Assembly (NCBI RefSeq): GCF_045348435.1
Contig: NZ_CP157484.1
Span: 496,001-560,000, forward strand
Reading direction: 5' to 3'
DNA from: Alsobacter sp045348435
GTDB lineage: Bacteria > Pseudomonadota > Alphaproteobacteria > Rhizobiales > Beijerinckiaceae
Length of the DNA stretch: 64,000 nt
Shown here: one piece after another, positions 35,108-44,268 of the stretch
Layout of the letters: each line of letters opens with the position of its first letter
Numbering within the stretch: the stretch's first letter is position 1
Position numbers and translations under genes: made by a program
Notes under the pieces: model-generated
The model's input: the letters and a program-made list of their open reading frames with translations, nothing else
What the model was told of the DNA's origin: nothing
Databases searched by the model: none

Positions 35108-36478
35108 ATGCCAGCAACCGACAAGCCGCGCGCCAAGGGCGCCAGCTCCGATCAGAACGCCCCCGCCAAGAAGCCCGTCGCCACCGTGAAGCCGGCCGCT
35201 CCGGCTCCGCTGTTCGACAGCAAGCCCGCCGCGCAGCCCGCGCCCGTCGCCTCGGCGTCCGTGCCCAAGAGCGAAGCGCCAGCGCCCAAGAGCGAGGCGT
35301 CCGCGCCCAAGAGCGATGCGCCAGCGCCCAAGAGCGAAGCGCCCGTCGCGGCCGAGCCGGCCTCCGTGAAGCCGGCCCCCGCCGTCAAGCCGAGCCCGCT
35401 CGCCGTGAAGCCCTCCACGCCCGTCGTCCCGGCCAGCCGGCTCCAGCCCAAGGCCGCCGCGCCCGCCAAGGCGCAGGCCCCCGTCGTGGCCAAGCCCACG
35501 GCTCCGGCGCCCGAGCCCAAACCCGTCCATGCGCCCTCGGTCGCGAAAGCGCCCGAGTCCGTCAAGACCCCGGAATCCGCCATGCCCGTGACCAAGACCG
35601 AAGCCAAGGCGCCCGTCGCAGCCGCCGCCGCGAAGCCGGCCGCCGTCAAGGCGCCGCCCGCCAAGCCCGTCGTCGCCCAGCCCGTCGTCGCCAAGCCCGT
35701 CGCCTCCAAGCCCGTCGTAACCAAGCCCGTCATCGCCAAGGCGTCGCCGGCCAAGCCTGCGCCCGCCGCCTCCGCCAAGCCCGCGGCTCCCGGCAGGGCC
35801 GCCGCCAAGGTCGCGGCCGCGGCGCACGCCGTGTCGGGTCCGGCCGCCAAGCCGGTGATCCCGGTGGCGCTCGAGGCCGGCGTGTCCCCGGCGGCCGTCG
35901 CCGCTCCGGCGACCGCGAAGGTCGAGGTCGCCGCCGAGGCGGTCAAGGCCGCCGTCAGCAAGCCGGCCGCGCCCGCAGCCGCGCCGTCGAAGCCCGCCCC
36001 GTCCTCGCCTGACGTGCTGGCCGCCTTCGAAGCCGTGATGGAGCCCTTCAAGGCCGTCGCGCCGCAATTCGCCTCCTTCATGCCGGGCAGGCTGCCGGGC
36101 TCCATGCAGGACATGGCCGCCAAGCAGATGGGCCAGGCCCGCAGCGCCTATGCGAGCTTCCAGTCCAACGCCGACGCCGTGAAGGCCGGCATGGAGACGA
36201 GCGGGCAGGCCGCCGCGAAGGGCATGAAGGCCTTCTCGGACACGCTGCTGCAGGCGATGCAGACGAACGCCGACGCCACCCTTGGCTACTTCAAGGCGAT
36301 GTCGGGCGTCCGCTCGCTCTCGGAGGCGGTCGAGCTGCAGGCCACGCACGCGCGCCGCTCGTTCGAGGCCGTGACCGCGCAGGCCAAGGCCCTGACCGAG
36401 ATCGCCAACCGCACCGCCAGCGACGCGGCGTCGCCCGTCAAGGACGCCCTGGGCGGCTCCCGCCGCTCCAGCTCCTGA
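35108..36478 (+). CDS. Phasin with long Lys/Ala/Pro-rich N-terminal extension
   Basis: 456 residues. Residues 1-300 are almost only Ala, Lys, Pro, Val and Ser: four 7-residue repeats of the PKSEAPA type (about 53-80) and a run of K-P-V-V/A-x repeats (about 185-215). The C-terminal 150 residues are a phasin-2 domain: FEAVMEPFKAVAPQFASFMP, MGQARSAYASFQSNADAVK and SLSEAVELQATHARRSFEAV. The AKP-rich part resembles histone-H1-like tails, as in Pseudomonas PhaF, but at the opposite end. Likely a granule protein that also binds nucleic acid or another anionic surface (inference). Confidence 0.85.
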   Translation: MPATDKPRAKGASSDQNAPAKKPVATVKPAAPAPLFDSKPAAQPAPVASASVPKSEAPAPKSEASAPKSDAPAPKSEAPVAAEPASVKPAPAVKPSPLAVKPSTPVVPASRLQPKAAAPAKAQAPVVAKPTAPAPEPKPVHAPSVAKAPESVKTPESAMPVTKTEAKAPVAAAAAKPAAVKAPPAKPVVAQPVVAKPVASKPVVTKPVIAKASPAKPAPAASAKPAAPGRAAAKVAAAAHAVSGPAAKPVIPVALEAGVSPAAVAAPATAKVEVAAEAVKAAVSKPAAPAAAPSKPAPSSPDVLAAFEAVMEPFKAVAPQFASFMPGRLPGSMQDMAAKQMGQARSAYASFQSNADAVKAGMETSGQAAAKGMKAFSDTLLQAMQTNADATLGYFKAMSGVRSLSEAVELQATHARRSFEAVTAQAKALTEIANRTASDAASPVKDALGGSRRSSS

Positions 36479-36639
36479 GCCCTGGCCCAAGCCTCGCGTC
36501 GGCGCGCAAGCTTCGCGCCGGCGCGCCCGACCGCGCCTGACGCGTCTCGCGGGGGGACGCCGGGACCCGCTCGCAGGCCGGAAATCACGGCTTGAAATCC
36601 CCGCGCAATCGGCCTAGGTATCGCGCCGCACGCGAATAT

Positions 36640-36716
36640 GCAGCTGTAGCTCAGTTGGTTAGAGCGCTAGATTGTGGATCTAGAGGTCCCCCGTTCGAGC
36701 CGGGGCAGCTGTACCA
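36640..36716 (+). tRNA. tRNA-His(GUG), without G-1
   Basis: Acceptor GCAGCTG pairs with CAGCTGT, so the end pair is G1-U72, followed by A73 and an encoded CCA (36714-36716). Anticodon stem CTAGA/TCTAG holds loop TTGTGGA with anticodon GTG. The base before G1 is T, so the usual G-1:C73 pair is absent. Loss of this feature is known for one alphaproteobacterial clade. Confidence 0.97.
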
Positions 36717-36756
36717 TCGCGGATCGGGCCAGGCGTTCTCTCGCCGGCCCTGACCC

Positions 36757-37857
36757 TCACGCCCCGTCGGCCGCGGCCTCGTCCGGCCGCCGCGCCGCGG
36801 CGATCTCCATTCGGCACAGCAGCATGTAGCGCCTGGCCTGCGCCAGGTCCTCCCGGCTCGGCTGGTTGCGGATCAGCTCCTCCCACAACGCCAGCCCCTC
36901 GGGGAAGCGGCGCATATGGGTCATCAGAAGCGCGAGGTTGAAGCGGGAATCGGAGTGGGACGGGTCCGTCTCCAGCGCCGCCCGGTAATAGCGCTCCGCC
37001 TCGTCATTGGCGTTGCGGATGCTGGCCAGCACCCCGAGGTTGAAATAGGCGTCCACATAGTCCGGGTCGCGCGCCAGGGCGGTCTGGTAGGCGATCATCG
37101 CCTCCGCCTCGCGGCCCTGGGCGTAGAGCAGATTGGCGAGGTTGAAGGGCAGGACGGGGTCCCACCGGTCGATCCGCGCCGCGGTGCGGTAGAGCCCCTC
37201 GGCCCGGGCGAGGTCGCCTTCCGCCTCGAAGGTCTCGGCCGCCTCGGCGAGGTCCGCCACGCGCACCGGGCTCTCCCCGAGGTCGAGCGTCAGCTGGCCG
37301 TCGAAGGTCGTCAGATGCGGCGCCCGGCCCAGCGCCAGATCGCCCCAGGGCGCCTCCGAGACCCGCGCCTCGCTGAGGCGCAGGCCGCGCCGCCGCAGCG
37401 CGCTTCCGGCGTTCAAGAGGGCCTCCATCTCGACGCCGGCGCCGAGCAGGCGAGCCGCCTCACGGGCGGAGGCCAGGTCGCGGAAACCGAACCGCCCCTC
37501 CACGGGGTCGAGCAGGTCGAACAGCGACAGGCGCTGCACCTCGTCCTCGCTGAGCCTCGCGTGCCGGGCGAGGTCCTTCGCCTCCCAGGTGCGCATGTCC
37601 GTGTCCGGGCCAGGCCCGAGCCCCAGCGCCCGGCGCAGCGAGAACTCGCTCACCAGCGTGAACACCTGCCCCAGATCGGCGATGTCGTCGGTCTCGATCG
37701 AGGCCACGCTATGGGCCAGCACGATATGGGTGGTGGAGGCGCCCACCCGCCGGGCGACCCGGCCTCCCGCTCTTTCCACCAGGCCCGAGACCTGCCGGAG
37801 AGTGAGGCCGTCTAGGCGGCCGTGGATATGCAGGGTTGCGCCAGCCAGTGCTTGCAT
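36757..37857 (-). CDS. BRCT-domain and TPR-repeat protein
   Basis: 366 residues. Residues 1-80 look like a BRCT domain (LHIHGRLDGLTLRQVSGLVE, AGGRVARRVGASTTHIVLAH, then FTLVSEFSLRRALGLG). Residues 95-165 carry a MerR-like segment (VQRLSLFDLLDPVEGRFGF, RDLASAREAARLLGAGVEME). Residues 220-345 hold three to four TPRs, such as DPDYVDAYFNLGVLASIRNA and DPSHSDSRFNLALLMTHMRR. In bacteria BRCT is otherwise mostly found in DNA ligase LigA. Related proteins with this layout exist in Hyphomicrobiales (recalled), with unknown role, perhaps DNA-damage or scaffold function (inference). Confidence 0.8.
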   Translation of the reverse strand: MQALAGATLHIHGRLDGLTLRQVSGLVERAGGRVARRVGASTTHIVLAHSVASIETDDIADLGQVFTLVSEFSLRRALGLGPGPDTDMRTWEAKDLARHARLSEDEVQRLSLFDLLDPVEGRFGFRDLASAREAARLLGAGVEMEALLNAGSALRRRGLRLSEARVSEAPWGDLALGRAPHLTTFDGQLTLDLGESPVRVADLAEAAETFEAEGDLARAEGLYRTAARIDRWDPVLPFNLANLLYAQGREAEAMIAYQTALARDPDYVDAYFNLGVLASIRNANDEAERYYRAALETDPSHSDSRFNLALLMTHMRRFPEGLALWEELIRNQPSREDLAQARRYMLLCRMEIAAARRPDEAAADGA

Positions 37858-37976
37858 CTGCTGATCCTGCCTCGGTCCGGACGAATCAGCCAGCGCTCAG
37901 ACCGCCGTCTTCCCCGCCATCCACAATCGAGACTAAGGATCGCGCGCCGCTTCGCAACGTCTTTCGGGGCCGCCGG

Positions 37977-40703
37977 TCAGGCGGCTGCCGGCGCCGGATC
38001 GGGGACGCGCGTGAGATCCAGCACGGCCGTCTTGATGTCCCGGTCGTCCGGGTCCGCATGGGCCTCGAAGCCCAGCGCGGCGCACATCGCCAGCATGGTG
38101 GTGTTCTCGCGCAGGATCTGGCCGTGCACGCTCTTCAGCCCGTCGGCCTTGGCGTAGTCGATCATCAGCCGCATCAGCGCCCAGCCGAGCCCGCGGCCCT
38201 TCAGGTCCGAGCGCAGCAGGATGGCGTATTCCCCGGTGTCGTGATTCGCGTCCGAGTGCAGGCGCACGACGCCCAGGAGTTCGCCGGTCTTGCGGTCCAG
38301 CGCCGCGAACGCGATGGCGCGGGCGTAATCGAGCTGCGTGAGCCGGGCCACGAAGGCGTGGCTGAAGTCCTTCACCTTGGCGAAGAAGCGCAGCCGCAGG
38401 TCCTCCGGGGTCACCTTCTGGAAGAAGTCGGCGTAGAGCGGCTCGTCCTCGGGGCGAACCGGGCGCACGAAGACGCGCCAGTCGTCCTTGAGGGTCAGCT
38501 CGCGCTCCCACTCCTTGGGGTAGGGGCGGATCGCGAAGCGCGGGTTCAGCGCGGTCCGGCGCTGGCCGGCCGGCGAGGCCTCCACCCCGATCCGCGCGTC
38601 CAGGGCGATGCAGCCGCTCTCGTCGGCGATCAGCGGGTTGAGGTCGAGCTCGCGGATCTCGGGCACGTCGGCCGAGAGCTGCGCCAGCTTCACCAGCGTC
38701 AGCGCCACCGCGTCCACGTCGGCGGGCGGCACGTCCCGGTAGCCGCGCAGCAGCCTGGAGACGCGGGTGCGGCCGATCAGCGTGTGCGCCAGCGTCAGGT
38801 CCAGCGGCGGCAGCGCCAGCGACTTGTCGTTGATCACCTCCACGGCCGTGCCGCCGCGCCCGAAGGCCACCACCGGCCCGAAGGTCGGGTCGTCGGCGAG
38901 GCCGGCGATCAGCTCGCGCCCGCGCGGCCGGTAGATCATCGGCTGCACGGTGACGCCGTCGAGGGTCGCGTCCGGGCGGACCTGCGCGACATGCGCCAGC
39001 ATGGTCCTGGCCGCTTCCACTACGGCGCTCTCGCTGCTGAGGTTTAACACCACGCCGCCCACGTCCGACTTATGCGCGATCTGCTGCGACAGGATCTTGA
39101 TCGCCACGGCGGATCCGCTCGCCAGGAACGAGGCGGCCAGGCGGCCGGCCTCCTCCGGCGTAGCGGCCAGCCTCACCGGCGCGACCGGGATCTGGTAGGC
39201 CTCCAGGACGCCCGTCACGGCGACCGGGTCGAGCCAGCGCTCGCCTCTTTCCAGCGCCGCGCGCACATGCCGTCGGGCGGCCTCCATGTCGGGCGAGAAA
39301 TCCTCCGGAAGGCTCGGCGGCATCTCCATGATGAGGTCCTGCGCCTTGCGGTAGTCGACCAGATGCATGATGCCGCGCACCGCGTCGGCCTCGCTCGAAT
39401 AGTTCGGGATCCGCGCCGCCTCGAAGATCTCCTGCGATTCGGTCCGGTCGCCGAGCCAGACGGCGAAGACGGGCTTGGGCTTGAAGCTGCCGGAGCGGTG
39501 CGCCTTCACGACGTCCGCGACGCTCTGCGCCGCGGCGCGGCTGGACACCAGTGCGGTCGGGCAGTTCATCGCCAGCACGGCGTCGACGCCGTCGTCCCGC
39601 AGCATCGCCTCGAGAGCGCGCGCATAGCGGGCCGCGTCGGCGTCGCCGATGATGTCGACGGGGTTGGCGTGGGACCAGCCGGGCGGCAGCGAGGCGTCGA
39701 GCGCCTGCATGGTCGCCTGCGTCAGCGTGGCGAGTTGGCCGCCGAGGTCGACGAGCCGGTCGACCGCCAGCACGCCGATGCCTCCGCCATTGGTCAGCAC
39801 GCCGATCCGGTCGCCCCGGAACGGGCCCACGCGCGACAGCGTCTCGGCCGCGGCGAAGAGCTCGTCGAGGTCGTAGACGCGCAGCAGGCCCGCGCGCCGG
39901 AACGCCGCCTCGTAGACGGCGTCCGATCCCGCCAGCGCGCCCGTGTGCGAATGCGCGGCCCTGGCCCCGGCCTTGTGCCGGCCGGACTTGACCACCACCA
40001 CCGGCTTGGTGCGCGCGGCGGCCCGCGCCGCCGACATGAACTTGCGGGCGTCGTTGATGGATTCGACATAGAGCAGGATCGCCCGCGTGCCGCGGTCCTG
40101 GGCGAAGAAGTCGAGGCAGTCCCCGAAGTCGACGTCGATCTTGTCGCCAAGCGACACGATGCCGGAGAACCCGACCCCGCGTTCCCCGGCCCATTCGATG
40201 AGCGAGGCCGCGATCGCGCCCGACTGCGAGATCAGCGCCAGGTCGCCTTTCAGGGCGGGGCGGGCGGCGAAGCTGGCGTCGAAGCGGGCGGCCGGCGCGA
40301 TCACGCCGAGGCAGTTCGGCCCGACGATGCGCAGCCCGCTGCGGCGCGCCGACGCCTTGATGCGATCCTCCGCCGAGCCTGGGCCGCGGTCGAAGCCGGC
40401 GGTGATGATCACCGCCGCGCAGGCCCCGATGCGGCCCGCCTCGTCGACGATGTCGGGCACGGCGGCGGCCGGCGCGGCGATCACCACGACGTCGGGCGGG
40501 GAGGGCAGGTCCGACAGAGACGGGACGCAGGCCAGCCCCTCGATGCTGCGGTGCTTCGGATTGACCAGGTGCAGCGGCCCCTCGAACCCGGCCGCGAGCA
40601 GGTTCTTCAGCACCGCCCGCCCCAGCGAACCCTCCCGGGGGCTCGCCCCCACCAGGGCGATCGAATGGGGGGCGAACAGGTTCTCGAGACGATAGGTGCT
40701 CAT
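37977..40703 (-). CDS. Acyl-CoA-synthetase-like protein with C-terminal GNAT (Pat-type lysine acetyltransferase)
   Basis: 908 residues from ATG 40703. Order: CoA-binding domain (about 8-130, SIALVGASPREGSLGRAVLK), succinyl-CoA-ligase-like domain (about 150-460, DLALISQSGAIAASLIEWAG and NGGGIGVLAVDRLVDLGGQL), ATP-grasp (about 490-710, IAHKSDVGGVVLNLSSESA) and a GNAT domain (about 740-900, DLKGRGLGWALMRLMIDYAK). This is the layout of Pat/YfiQ, which acetylates lysines, for example on acetyl-CoA synthetase, to slow it. Domain order is normal and length full. Monocistronic by spacing. Confidence 0.9.
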   Translation of the reverse strand: MSTYRLENLFAPHSIALVGASPREGSLGRAVLKNLLAAGFEGPLHLVNPKHRSIEGLACVPSLSDLPSPPDVVVIAAPAAAVPDIVDEAGRIGACAAVIITAGFDRGPGSAEDRIKASARRSGLRIVGPNCLGVIAPAARFDASFAARPALKGDLALISQSGAIAASLIEWAGERGVGFSGIVSLGDKIDVDFGDCLDFFAQDRGTRAILLYVESINDARKFMSAARAAARTKPVVVVKSGRHKAGARAAHSHTGALAGSDAVYEAAFRRAGLLRVYDLDELFAAAETLSRVGPFRGDRIGVLTNGGGIGVLAVDRLVDLGGQLATLTQATMQALDASLPPGWSHANPVDIIGDADAARYARALEAMLRDDGVDAVLAMNCPTALVSSRAAAQSVADVVKAHRSGSFKPKPVFAVWLGDRTESQEIFEAARIPNYSSEADAVRGIMHLVDYRKAQDLIMEMPPSLPEDFSPDMEAARRHVRAALERGERWLDPVAVTGVLEAYQIPVAPVRLAATPEEAGRLAASFLASGSAVAIKILSQQIAHKSDVGGVVLNLSSESAVVEAARTMLAHVAQVRPDATLDGVTVQPMIYRPRGRELIAGLADDPTFGPVVAFGRGGTAVEVINDKSLALPPLDLTLAHTLIGRTRVSRLLRGYRDVPPADVDAVALTLVKLAQLSADVPEIRELDLNPLIADESGCIALDARIGVEASPAGQRRTALNPRFAIRPYPKEWERELTLKDDWRVFVRPVRPEDEPLYADFFQKVTPEDLRLRFFAKVKDFSHAFVARLTQLDYARAIAFAALDRKTGELLGVVRLHSDANHDTGEYAILLRSDLKGRGLGWALMRLMIDYAKADGLKSVHGQILRENTTMLAMCAALGFEAHADPDDRDIKTAVLDLTRVPDPAPAAA

Positions 40704-40825
40704 CGGGGGCTCCAATCCGGGCCTGAGGGCCTGCGGCCCTGAGTCGAGGACACGCTAGGGCGGCGGCCCCCTCCCTGGCGCTGCGCTATCGCAATGCACA
40801 ATGAAACGACCGCGCCGCCGGAAGG

Positions 40826-41980
40826 TCACAGGTTCCGCAGCGTCTCGCGCGCGATGATGAGGCGCTGGATCTCCGACGTTCCCTCATAGATGCGGGTTAT
40901 GCGCGCGTCCCGGGCCAGGCGCTCGACCGGGTAGTCCCGGATGTAGCCCGCCCCGCCATGGAGCTGCACCGCCGTGTCCGTCGCCCGGTGCGCGGCCTCC
41001 GAGGCGAAGAGCTTGGCCATGGAGGCCTCCTTGGCGAAGGGCTCGCCCCGGTCCTTCTTCGCCGCGGCGTTGAGGATCAGCAGGCGCGAGGCCTCGATGT
41101 CGGTCTCCCGGTCGGCGATCATCCACTGCACGCCCTGGAACTCGGCGATGGCCTGCCCGAACTGGCGGCGGTCGCGCACATGCGCCTTGGCGGCGTCCAT
41201 GGCGGCCCGCGCGATGCCGAGCGACAGGGCGGCGACGCCGATGCGCCCGCCCGCGAGCTCGGCGACCGCGATGCGGAACCCATCGTTCTCGCGGCCCATG
41301 AGGGCGCTCGCCGGAACGCGGCAGCCCTCGAACGACACCGTGTTGGTGGAGGATCCGTGCTGGCCGGTCTTGCGCTCCGCCTTGCCGATCACGAGGCCCG
41401 GGGTCCCGGCCTCCACCAGGAAGCACGAAACGCCCTTGCCCTTGGGACGCTCCGGGTCCGTCACCGCCCACACGACGAAGACCCCCGCATACTCGGCCGA
41501 CGAGATGTAGATCTTCTCGCCGTCGAGCACATAGGCATCGCCGTCGCGCCGCGCGCGGGTGCGCATGCCGGCGGGGTCGGATCCGGCCCCGCTCTCGGTC
41601 AGGCAGAAGGCCCCGGCCGGATAGCTCCCGTCGGCGAGGCGCGGCAGATAGCGCCGCTTTTGCTCCTCGCTGCCGACCGCCTGAATGACCTCGCCCACCA
41701 TGTTGGTGACCGAGACCCCGACCGTGGTGGCCGCGCAGGCGTAGCCCAGCGCCTCGATGGCGAGCGCGAAGGCCACCGTGCCGGCGCCCGTCCCGCCATA
41801 GTCGGGCCTGACGTTGATGGCCATGAATCCGTTCTCGGCCAGGGCCCTGAGATTGGCGAGCAGCTCCGCGCGCCCCTCGCCGCGGTCCAGCGCGTCGGCG
41901 ACGGGCGCCAGCCGCTCGGCCGCCAGCCGCTGGGCGGCGTCGCGGATCATCTCTTCCTCGTCCGTGAAGGCGAACAGCAT
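40826..41980 (-). CDS. Acyl-CoA dehydrogenase
   Basis: 384-residue FAD flavoenzyme that makes the first double bond in acyl-CoA oxidation. ATG 41980 gives MLFAFTDEEEMIRDAAQRLA; an upstream in-frame start is unlikely. FAD/substrate motifs AFCLTESGAGSDPAGMRTRA and IYISSAEYAGVFVVWAV are present. The catalytic base is Glu366 in RIYEGTSEIQRL. Chain-length or branched-chain specificity is not readable. No electron-transfer flavoprotein or hydratase gene adjacent. Confidence 0.94.
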   Translation of the reverse strand: MLFAFTDEEEMIRDAAQRLAAERLAPVADALDRGEGRAELLANLRALAENGFMAINVRPDYGGTGAGTVAFALAIEALGYACAATTVGVSVTNMVGEVIQAVGSEEQKRRYLPRLADGSYPAGAFCLTESGAGSDPAGMRTRARRDGDAYVLDGEKIYISSAEYAGVFVVWAVTDPERPKGKGVSCFLVEAGTPGLVIGKAERKTGQHGSSTNTVSFEGCRVPASALMGRENDGFRIAVAELAGGRIGVAALSLGIARAAMDAAKAHVRDRRQFGQAIAEFQGVQWMIADRETDIEASRLLILNAAAKKDRGEPFAKEASMAKLFASEAAHRATDTAVQLHGGAGYIRDYPVERLARDARITRIYEGTSEIQRLIIARETLRNL

Positions 41981-42034
41981 CGGTCGACGTCTCCAGGAGC
42001 TTCGCCCGGAGGCTAGCATCCCGCGCGCCGGTCT

Positions 42035-42682
42035 TCACCCCTCCGGCGCGAGCGCCGAGGGGTGCCAGCGGGGCCGGTAGCCTTTGGCCAGCGCCGCGAG
42101 CGAGGCGGGCGGCGTCAGCACGGCGACCGCCCCGGTCGGACGCCGCGCCGTCTCGGTGTAGCCGCCGGGGCTCCAGGCCAGCGCTTCGCTCCCCCGCAGC
42201 GCCCAGAAGACGCCCGCGTCGTCCCGGATCATCGCCCCGTCCGGCAGGGCGCCGGCGTCGGCCCGGTGGATCCGCTTGCGCCCGCCCTGCAGCCGCTCGG
42301 CGTGCAGGAGGCGGTCGACATCGGGGAAAGAAGGGACCGTCGCGAGCTCCAGCCCGGCGGCCAGCGCGGCGCGGTAGGCGTTCGCGTCCCGGCGGCGGCA
42401 GAGCATGCAGGGCCGGTGGCCGGCGGCCAGCGCCGTCACCTCGTCGCAGAAGAACAGCTCCGTATAGCCGGCGCCGAACACGGGCCGGCGCCAGTCTTTC
42501 CAGGCGAGTTCGCAGGCGATCCAGGCGCGCGACGCCCATCGGCGGCGGCCCAGCGTTCGCGTCGCCGGATCATGGATGCGCCCGCCGCGATTGCCCATGA
42601 GGGTCCCGCGGGCGGGGTCCGCGATGATCTCGCCGTCCGGGCGAACCCGGTTGGGCAGGGGCGCGCGGACGCCTGCGCTCAC
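42035..42682 (-). CDS. Conserved protein of unknown function with GHRPCxxCRR motif
   Basis: 215 residues from GTG 42682, whose GTGA overlaps the stop of the L,D-transpeptidase gene by 4 bp. Characteristic segments: GTLMGNRGGRIHDPATRTLG, RRWASRAWIACELAWKDWR, YTELFFCDEVTALAAGHRPC and MLCRRRDANAYR. The H-x2-C-x2-C spacing suggests a metal or nucleic-acid site. Similar proteins occur in rhizobia and actinobacteria (recalled) without known function. Coupling to the transpeptidase is seen only as gene overlap. Confidence 0.72.
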   Translation of the reverse strand: MSAGVRAPLPNRVRPDGEIIADPARGTLMGNRGGRIHDPATRTLGRRRWASRAWIACELAWKDWRRPVFGAGYTELFFCDEVTALAAGHRPCMLCRRRDANAYRAALAAGLELATVPSFPDVDRLLHAERLQGGRKRIHRADAGALPDGAMIRDDAGVFWALRGSEALAWSPGGYTETARRPTGAVAVLTPPASLAALAKGYRPRWHPSALAPEG

Positions 42683-44136
42683 TGCGCCGGGGCGGGGCTG
42701 CGCGACGCCTCGCGGCGGGGCGCGATGCTGGAGGTCGCCACCGGGTCGGCCGGATCGGCCTTGTCCAGCCCGTAGACGTCGTCGCGGAAGTTGACCGCGC
42801 CGTCGGCGGCCACGAAGCCGGTCATGTAGACCCACGCGACGGGCACGGACTGGGGCAGACGCACGTCCTTGCGCTCGGTCGAGGCCACCATCGCGTCGAC
42901 CTGCGGCCGGGTCCAGCCCTGCGGCCCCAGCAGCCAGGTCACCAGGTCGAGCACGCCCGAAACGCGCACGCAGCCATGCGACAGGAACCGGAAATCCTGC
43001 CCGAAGAAGCGCTTGGACGGCGTGTCGTGCATGTAGACGGCGTGCGAGTTCGGCATCTGGATGCGCACGATGCCGAGCGAGTTCGACGCGCCGGAATCCT
43101 GGCGCAGCGTGTAGTTCACGGCGCTGTTGTTGGACCAGTCGACCGTGGCGGCGTTCACCTCCTGGCCCTGCGCGTCCAGGATGCGGATGTTCTGCTTGGC
43201 CAGATAGGTCGGGTCCTTGCGCATCTTCGGGATGATCTCCTTGCGGATGATCGACACCGGCACGGTCCAGGTGGGATGGAAGTTGATCGCCCCCACCTTG
43301 GCTTCGACCACCGGCGAGGGGTGGTCGGGGTCGCCCACCACGGCGACGTAGCGGCGCGCCACGACGCCGTTCTCGACCGCCTCGACGGCGGCGGCCGGGA
43401 TGTTGACGACGATGTGCCGCGGTCCGAAGGCGAAGGTCGCGCCCTGCAGGCGCTGGGCCGAGACCAGCAACTGGCGCTGGCGCTGCTCGGCCGGCACGTT
43501 CATGGCCCTGATGGTGGAGGGGCCGATCAGCCCCGTCTCGGGCAGTCCATGCCGAGCCTGGAAGCGGCGCACCGCGGCGGCGAGCCCGCGGTCGAACAGG
43601 TCCGAGCCGTTGTCCTCGGCGATGTCGCTCGTCGCCGCGAGCCGCGCCCGGGCCTGGGCGACCAGCGGCTCCTTGGCGCCCGGCTTCAGCAGCGGCCCGC
43701 CCTCCGGAAGGGTGGCCCACCCGCCGCGCGCGGCGGCCTCGCCATAGGCCTGCGCGGCGGCGAGGATCATGGCGACGCTGTCGGCGTGGTAGCTGGGGCT
43801 CGGGTCCTGCGAGATCTTCACCTCGGGCGGCGGTCCGGGCGGCTTCGGCTTCGTCGGCGCGACGGCCGCCAGGGGCGCCGGCGCGACCGGAACGACGGCC
43901 GGGGCGGCCGGGGCCGCCGTCGGGGCGGGAGCGGCCGGCTGCGGGGCCGAGGCCGTCGCTTCGGGCGTCGCCGCCGCGAGCGGGGCGAGCGGCGAACCGG
44001 TCACCGCCGCAGCCGGCGCGACCGTGAGGGCCGAGCGGGCGGGGGCCGCCGGCGCGGCGGTCTGGGCGTGCAATGGAGCGCCTAATCCCAACACTGTCGC
44101 GAGCGCAAGGGACAGGGACGACGGACGGGAGGACAT
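42679..44136 (-). CDS. L,D-transpeptidase, YcbB/LdtD type
   Basis: 485 residues with signal peptide (cleavage after LHAQ near residue 25) and a long Ala/Pro-rich linker (26-100). A peptidoglycan-binding helix bundle follows (GLAAAVRRFQARHGLPETGL), then a YkuD catalytic domain with YMHDTPSKRFFGQDFRFLSH and GCVRVSGVLDL; Cys389 is the nucleophile. Makes 3-3 cross-links or attaches proteins to peptidoglycan in the periplasm (family knowledge). Order and length match YcbB. A second, short YkuD gene lies at 59580. Confidence 0.92.
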   Translation of the reverse strand: MSSRPSSLSLALATVLGLGAPLHAQTAAPAAPARSALTVAPAAAVTGSPLAPLAAATPEATASAPQPAAPAPTAAPAAPAVVPVAPAPLAAVAPTKPKPPGPPPEVKISQDPSPSYHADSVAMILAAAQAYGEAAARGGWATLPEGGPLLKPGAKEPLVAQARARLAATSDIAEDNGSDLFDRGLAAAVRRFQARHGLPETGLIGPSTIRAMNVPAEQRQRQLLVSAQRLQGATFAFGPRHIVVNIPAAAVEAVENGVVARRYVAVVGDPDHPSPVVEAKVGAINFHPTWTVPVSIIRKEIIPKMRKDPTYLAKQNIRILDAQGQEVNAATVDWSNNSAVNYTLRQDSGASNSLGIVRIQMPNSHAVYMHDTPSKRFFGQDFRFLSHGCVRVSGVLDLVTWLLGPQGWTRPQVDAMVASTERKDVRLPQSVPVAWVYMTGFVAADGAVNFRDDVYGLDKADPADPVATSSIAPRREASRSPAPAQ

Positions 44137-44268
44137 GATGCGTACTCACCAACAATTCGTCCATGGTGAACGCGAATGGTTAACAGGGTCCAACAGGACC
44201 TGGCGGCGGCTTGGCCCATGGGGGGCGGATCAGCGCAGGTGGACGGCCCCGGGCGCCGCGCCCAAGCA

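Noticed and set aside
35258..35345. Short direct repeats suspected as a CRISPR-like array
   Set aside because: They are 21-bp in-frame repeats encoding PKSEAPA-type units with no spacers.
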